Below are positions 59,912 to 64,000 of a DNA stretch of 64,000 nt, piece by piece; the first letter of the stretch is position 1, and the number at the start of each line of letters is the position of its first letter. The notes under the pieces were generated by a model. The model saw nothing but the letters and a program-made list of their open reading frames with translations. It was not told the origin of the DNA and ran no database searches. The DNA lies in the NCBI RefSeq assembly GCF_026167545.1, contig NZ_CP110678.1:1671501-1735500 (forward strand). The letters are read 5' to 3'. The DNA comes from Sphingomonas sp. S1-29 (lineage in GTDB: Bacteria; Pseudomonadota; Alphaproteobacteria; Sphingomonadales; Sphingomonadaceae). The translations under genes were made by a program, and so were the position numbers.

Positions 59912-60847
59912 TCATGCCGCGCGCTCCTCGACCAGATCGACGAAGATATCCTCGAGGCTCGACTTCGACGTGTCGAGATCCTTGAACGCCACCCCCATGT
60001 CGGCGAGGCGGCGCAGCAGCGAGGGGATGCCCGTCCGCTCGGCCTGGGCATCAAAGACATAGCGCAATTTATGCCCCTCATCGATCAGCGCCAGATCCCA
60101 TTCGGCAAGCTCGCTCGGCACCGCGACCATCGGCTCGACCAGCGCGATCTCCATCTGGCGCTTGCCCAGCTTCTTCATCAGATCGGCCTTGCGCTCGACC
60201 AGCAGCAATTCGCCCTTGTTGATGACGCCCACCCGGTCGGCCATTTCCTCGGCCTCCTCGATATAATGTGTCGTCAGGATGATCGTCACGCCGCGCTCGC
60301 GCAGCCGGTGGACCAGCCGCCACATGTCGCGGCGAAGCGACACGTCGACCCCCGCGGTGGGCTCGTCGAGGAACAGGATGTCGGGTTCGTGGCTCAGCGC
60401 CTTGGCGATCAGCACGCGGCGCTTCATGCCGCCCGACAATTCGAGCAGCTTGGCATCGCGCTTGTCCCAAAGCGACAGGTCGCGCAGCACTTGTTCGAGA
60501 TACGCATCGTTGCGCTTCTTGCCGAACAGCCCGCGACTGAAGCGGACGGTGGCGATTACGCTTTCGAACGCGTCGGTCGACAATTCCTGCGGCACCAGCC
60601 CGATGACCGATCGCGCATAGCGATACTCGGCCTGCGCATCGCGCCCCGCGACGGTGATCGTGCCGGTCGTCGGGGTGACGATCCCGCAGACGATCGAGAT
60701 CAACGTCGTCTTGCCCGCGCCATTGGGGCCGAGCAGCGCGAAAATCTCGCCCTTCGCGATATCGAGATCGACCGATTTGAGCGCCTGGTGGCCCGAGGCA
60801 TAGGTCTTGCTGACGCCGCGAATGGCGAGGATCGGTTCGGTCTGCAT
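59912..60847 (-). CDS. ABC transporter ATP-binding protein (ABC-2 exporter type)
   Basis: A 311-residue ATPase: Walker [16 protein letters not shown]-loop [10 protein letters not shown], signature [17 protein letters not shown], Walker [14 protein letters not shown]-loop [15 protein letters not shown]-terminal extension of about 90 residues ([20 protein letters not shown] onward) is typical of NodI/DrrA-like exporters. It energises the ABC-2 permease encoded 104 bp downstream. ATG at 60847. The 128-bp gap to the DsbA-like gene upstream must hold its promoter. Confidence 0.92.
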   Translation of the reverse strand: MQTEPILAIRGVSKTYASGHQALKSVDLDIAKGEIFALLGPNGAGKTTLISIVCGIVTPTTGTITVAGRDAQAEYRYARSVIGLVPQELSTDAFESVIATVRFSRGLFGKKRNDAYLEQVLRDLSLWDKRDAKLLELSGGMKRRVLIAKALSHEPDILFLDEPTAGVDVSLRRDMWRLVHRLRERGVTIILTTHYIEEAEEMADRVGVINKGELLLVERKADLMKKLGKRQMEIALVEPMVAVPSELAEWDLALIDEGHKLRYVFDAQAERTGIPSLLRRLADMGVAFKDLDTSKSSLEDIFVDLVEERAA

Positions 60848-60975
60848 GGGCCCCCGCGGTCGGTTCGTGTGCGCGTTAGCTAGGGCGCGCGGGCGGCAAG
60901 GACAAGTTCCCAAACCATCACCCCGGGCTTGCTCCGGCGCAGGCATCGCCGCCGGGGCCGGCAGCCAACCAGCCC

Positions 60976-61716
60976 CTAATTCGCCGCGCGCGCCGCAGTC
61001 ACCGCCGCCTGCATCTGTTCGAGCGGGATCGCGCCCGCCAGCACGCGGTTGCCGATCACCCAGGCGGGGGTGCCGGTCATGCCCAATTGCCCGGCCATCG
61101 ACAGGTTCTTTGACAATTCGTCGGTCGCCGCCTTCGATCGCGCAAAGGCCTGCCCCGCCGCGCGGTTCAGCCCCGCGCGGGCGATCGCGGCGTCGATCGA
61201 TTGCGGGGTCAGGCGGCCCGCCGCGAACAGCGCGTCGTGATAGGCGGCGAACTTGCCCTGCCGGGCGGCGGCCAGGCTCCATTCGGCGGCGGTGCGGCTT
61301 TCGGCGCTCAGGATCGGCAGCTCGCGGAACACCACGCGTACCTTGGGGTCGGCGGCGATCAGCCGGTCGAGCGTGGGCAGGCTGGCGCGGCAATAGCCGC
61401 AGGCATAGTCCATATAGGCGACGACGGTGACGTCGGGGGTCTTGGCCCCCTTCCACGCGCTGCCGAACGGGGTGACGATGCCAGCGCGGTTGGCCTGCAC
61501 CACCTTCCCGGTTTCGCGGTCGCGCAGCCGCTCCATCGCCTGCGGAATGATCTCGGGGTTGGCCAGGATATAGTCGCGCACCGTCGCCTCGACCCCCGCG
61601 CGATCGGCGCCGCCGGCCGCGGGGCGGACCGAGGCATAGACCGCCGCCCCCACCAGCCCGGCGAACAGGAAGGCGATCGCCAGCAGGATGGGGCTTCGCA
61701 ACAAACGTTCGATCAT
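60976..61716 (-). CDS. DsbA family thiol oxidoreductase
   Basis: A 246-residue membrane-anchored or secreted protein: an uncleaved-looking N-terminal helix ([20 protein letters not shown]), then a thioredoxin fold with the active site [12 protein letters not shown] (Cys106 and Cys109) and the cis-Pro loop [17 protein letters not shown]. It belongs to the Com1/DsbA-like group that forms or isomerises disulfides in the periplasm. The start overlaps the stop of the M48 peptidase gene by 4 bp (ATGA), so both are made together; a joint role in periplasmic protein folding and quality control is a fair inference. Confidence 0.92.
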   Translation of the reverse strand: MIERLLRSPILLAIAFLFAGLVGAAVYASVRPAAGGADRAGVEATVRDYILANPEIIPQAMERLRDRETGKVVQANRAGIVTPFGSAWKGAKTPDVTVVAYMDYACGYCRASLPTLDRLIAADPKVRVVFRELPILSAESRTAAEWSLAAARQGKFAAYHDALFAAGRLTPQSIDAAIARAGLNRAAGQAFARSKAATDELSKNLSMAGQLGMTGTPAWVIGNRVLAGAIPLEQMQAAVTAARAAN

Positions 61717-63059
61717 CGGCGGCGGCCCTTCTGGTCCTTCACCGCGAATTCGGCGGTCATCTGGATATCCTGTGCGCGGATATAGTCGGGGGTACCCGGC
61801 GGCAACCCCGCCATCGCCGCGCGCGCGCTCACCAAGGCGCGCATCGGTTCGTTCGACAGGCTGGCCTGTTCGGCGGCGGCGAGCGCGGCGCGCGCGCCGT
61901 CGCCCTTGCGCTCGTACACCACCCCCAGTTGATACCAGGCGAACGGGTTGCGATCGTCGCGCGCTACCGCCAGCCGCAGGATTTTTTCGGCCTCGGGCAG
62001 ATGCTGGGGGTCCTCGGTCGCGATCAGCGCGTGGCCGAAGGTAGTGGCGATCAGCGGCTGGAAGCGCGTCTTGGTCGTCGCCTCGCGCAGCGGCGCCAGC
62101 GCTTCGACGGGCTTGCCCGATTCGAGCAGGATCTGCCCCTGCAGCTCGAGGAAATAGGGATCGTGCGGCGCGTATTGCACCAGCGCCGCCGCCTCGGCCG
62201 CCGCCTTCGCCGGATAGCCGGTGCGGTGGAAGGCATAAGCGCGCGCATAATGCGCGGGGATCGAATTGTCGGTCGCGGGATAGCTGCGCAAGGTCGCCGG
62301 CGCATCGTTGACATAGCCGCGAAGCTTGGCCTGGACGCGTTTGAAGCGTGCTTGCATGTCGGCGTCGACCGGCGCGTTGAACGCCGGCGCCACCGACAAG
62401 TCGCCGGTCAGATTGGCGATCCGCTCGCCCGACAGCGGATGGGTGCGCTGATAGCCGTTATTCTGCGGGATCGCGAGGCGGAATTCCTGGTTCTGCAGCT
62501 TCTTGAAGAAGTCGAGCATCCCGCGCCCGCTGACCTTGGCGGTGTTGAGATAGCGCACCCCCGCGGCATCGGCCGCCGATTCCTGGCCGCGCGAAAAGGC
62601 CAGGAAGCTGCCCATCGCCGCCTGCTGCCCCGCCGCGAGGATTCCCGCCCCCGCCTCGCCCGCGCCCACCGCGATCGCGGCGACGCCCAGCACCAGGCTG
62701 AGGATCGTCATCCCCATCGCCTCTTTCATCATCTGGCCCTGCAGCGGCACATGGCCGCCGGTGACATGGCCAAGCTCGTGCGCGATCACGCCCTGGACTT
62801 CGTTGGCGCTGTCGGCAGCGTTGATCAGCCCCGAATGGATGTACACCGCCTGCCCGCCGGCGACGAAGGCGTTGATCGAGCCATCGTTGATCAGCACCAT
62901 CCGCACGTTGCGCGGATTGAGGTCGGCGGCCTCGATCATCGGCCGCGCCATGTCGTTGAGCAACGCCTCGGTCTCGGCATCGCGGAGGATCGATTGCGCG
63001 GCAGCGGGCTGGGCTGCCAGCAGCGTGACGAGCGCGATTACGGGGAACAAGCGCTTCAT
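61713..63059 (-). CDS. M48 family metallopeptidase with TPR repeats (BepA-like)
   Basis: A 448-residue periplasmic zinc protease with a signal peptide ([20 protein letters not shown], cleavage after AAA). The zinc motif is [13 protein letters not shown] (residues 94-98), with the third ligand Glu in [15 protein letters not shown]. From about residue 260 to the end are helical TPR-like repeats ([40 protein letters not shown]). The layout matches E. coli BepA, which checks outer-membrane protein and LptD assembly. It is co-translated with the DsbA-like gene. Confidence 0.93.
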   Translation of the reverse strand: MKRLFPVIALVTLLAAQPAAAQSILRDAETEALLNDMARPMIEAADLNPRNVRMVLINDGSINAFVAGGQAVYIHSGLINAADSANEVQGVIAHELGHVTGGHVPLQGQMMKEAMGMTILSLVLGVAAIAVGAGEAGAGILAAGQQAAMGSFLAFSRGQESAADAAGVRYLNTAKVSGRGMLDFFKKLQNQEFRLAIPQNNGYQRTHPLSGERIANLTGDLSVAPAFNAPVDADMQARFKRVQAKLRGYVNDAPATLRSYPATDNSIPAHYARAYAFHRTGYPAKAAAEAAALVQYAPHDPYFLELQGQILLESGKPVEALAPLREATTKTRFQPLIATTFGHALIATEDPQHLPEAEKILRLAVARDDRNPFAWYQLGVVYERKGDGARAALAAAEQASLSNEPMRALVSARAAMAGLPPGTPDYIRAQDIQMTAEFAVKDQKGRRR

Positions 63060-63112
63060 CGCTTACATATCGGCGGTTTCGGCGCGCGGATCAACGCCCG
63101 TGCGCGAAACAA

Positions 63113-63142
63113 GGGGCCGTGCGTCGCGAGACGCACGGCCCC
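63113..63142 (-). terminator. Rho-independent terminator of rne
   Basis: On the minus strand GGGGCCGTGCGT pairs perfectly with ACGCACGGCCCC around a six-base loop, followed by TTGTTTC. It begins 12 bases after the RNase E stop and ends ahead of the M48 gene. Confidence 0.8.
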
Positions 63143-63153
63143 CGGGTCAAGCG

Positions 63154-64000
63154 TCAGGCCCCGAAGGTGCGCTGCCACCAGCCGCGGCGAGGTGACCCGT
63201 CGCCGCCTTCTTCACCCTCGGTGCCGTCGCGATCGCTCGCGTCGGACGACGCGCTGCCATCGACCGCGTCGGCCGAAGCCGCGCGCTCGGTCGCCACCGG
63301 CGCAGCGTCCTGCACTACCGACCCGGTATCGGCCTCGATCGCAGCGGGTGCGTCCTCGGCTACCTTCTTGCGGCGCGTGCGCTTGGGCTTTTCGGCTACG
63401 GGCTCGGCTTCGGCCGGCACCGGTACCGCCTCGACCGCACCCTCGTCGGCCTTCTTGCGCCGGGTACGCCGCGGCTTGGGCGCGGGTTCTTCGGCAACCG
63501 CCTCGATCACCGGTGCTTCGACCGGCGCTGGCTCCTCCGTCACCTCGGCTTCGACCGGCGCGGCGAGCGCGCTCGGCTTGCGACGACGCGTGCGCCGCGG
63601 CTTGGGTGCCGCTTCGGCCTCGGGCAGATCGGCGTCGGGCTCGACCACCGGCATCGCGAACGGGGCTGCGTCGCCCGCCTCGATCACCAGCGGCTCGTCT
63701 TCGGCCTCAGCCGCCTGCTCGCCCGCTGCGGTCTCGCCCGAGTCGCGACGACCGCCGCGACGGCCACGCCGCCGCCGCTTGCCGCGACGCTCGCCGCCGT
63801 CTTCGCGCTCGGCCTGCGGCGTTTCGCCACCCGCCGGACCATAGACCGCGCGATCCTCGTCGAGATCGTCCTCGGCATTAACCTCGATCGATTCACCAGC
63901 GACGCCATCCGCCTCGCCTGCGTCGGCTTCGCCATCGGCACCGGCCTCACCCTCGACGCCATTCTGGTCGTCGCGCGCACGACCACGACGGCCGCGCCGG
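63154..64000 (-). CDS. rne: C-terminal part of ribonuclease E (5' end outside window)
   Basis: The last 281 residues of RNase E; the catalytic half lies beyond the right edge. This is the disordered scaffold: acidic/Arg-rich segments (GKRRRRGRRGGRR; KPRRTRRRKPSAL; KPRRTRRKKADEG; KPKRTRRKKVAED), three near-repeats of K-P-(K/R)-R-T-R-R-(K/R)-K that should bind RNA, joined by Pro/Glu/Ala linkers. It ends RRGWWQRTFGA, the ending I associate with sphingomonad RNase E. The scaffold holds degradosome partners such as PNPase or a DEAD helicase in other bacteria; which one applies here cannot be seen. Confidence 0.88.
   Translation of the reverse strand, partial: RRGRRGRARDDQNGVEGEAGADGEADAGEADGVAGESIEVNAEDDLDEDRAVYGPAGGETPQAEREDGGERRGKRRRRGRRGGRRDSGETAAGEQAAEAEDEPLVIEAGDAAPFAMPVVEPDADLPEAEAAPKPRRTRRRKPSALAAPVEAEVTEEPAPVEAPVIEAVAEEPAPKPRRTRRKKADEGAVEAVPVPAEAEPVAEKPKRTRRKKVAEDAPAAIEADTGSVVQDAAPVATERAASADAVDGSASSDASDRDGTEGEEGGDGSPRRGWWQRTFGA

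Overview
The window is about 64 kb of very GC-rich DNA that reads as chromosome from an alphaproteobacterium of the Sphingomonadales, probably Sphingomonas or a close relative. This is inferred from the mix of genes: an exosortase-A-type glycosyltransferase, a TorF-type porin, DUF3572, DivK, bifunctional PutA, an archaeal/eukaryote-type prolyl-tRNA synthetase, and dense short inverted repeats between genes. There are no rRNA genes, no CRISPR array, and no recognisable transposase, integrase or phage gene. Genes are densely packed on both strands, often with 4-bp stop/start overlaps.

Layout. 0-3.6 kb: envelope polysaccharide genes (membrane protein, exosortase-associated glycosyltransferase, small overlapping ORF, acyltransferase). 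3.6-7.5 kb: PfpI/DJ-1 protein, topoisomerase IB, MscS channel, outer-membrane protein. 7.5-13.6 kb: putA, MaoC hydratase, thiolase, and an AAA ATPase whose start codon lies in a 15-bp inverted repeat. 13.6-20.3 kb: MFS transporter, PNPOx-like protein, PHB depolymerase, ABC exporter, saccharopine-dehydrogenase-like oxidoreductase. 20.4-28.3 kb: RNase R, Zn alcohol dehydrogenase, ProRS, EamA transporter, Mth938-domain protein. 28.3-31.3 kb: yajC-secD-secF. 31.8-35.9 kb: a frameshifted CBS/MCP chemoreceptor, a probable PilZ remnant, tRNA-Pro(GGG) and a GAF-GGDEF-EAL protein. 35.9-37.1 kb: family 5 uracil-DNA glycosylase, folK, tRNA-Lys(TTT).

37.2-47.0 kb is the most unusual part. It is a minus-strand, tightly packed six-gene operon: three mid-sized unknown proteins (470, 428 and 283 aa), a 1345-residue beta-rich giant with a long amphipathic-helix tail, a divergent polyprenyl diphosphate synthase, and an endonuclease/exonuclease/phosphatase-superfamily enzyme that seems frameshifted at its first catalytic residue. 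None of the four unknowns shows a signal peptide. I know of no described system with this combination; a lipid-synthesis, lipid-carrying and lipid- or nucleic-acid-hydrolysing machine is my hypothesis only. Divergent from it across an AT-rich gap is a modular GH54 arabinofuranosidase-like protein (47.5-50.6 kb).

50.8-64 kb: a PAS3-GGDEF-EAL protein, small membrane protein, L33, DivK, DUF3572-HAD-RidA, TorF porin, CocE/NonD hydrolase, ABC-2 exporter, DsbA-like and M48-TPR periplasmic proteins, and the C-terminus of RNase E.

A second theme is a set of short inverted-repeat families spread through the window. Most sit at gene ends, but two copies lie in frame inside putA and rnr, one supplies the last residues of an acyltransferase, and two supply or flank ribosome-binding sites. 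All calls come from reading the sequence and from family knowledge; no database search was possible.
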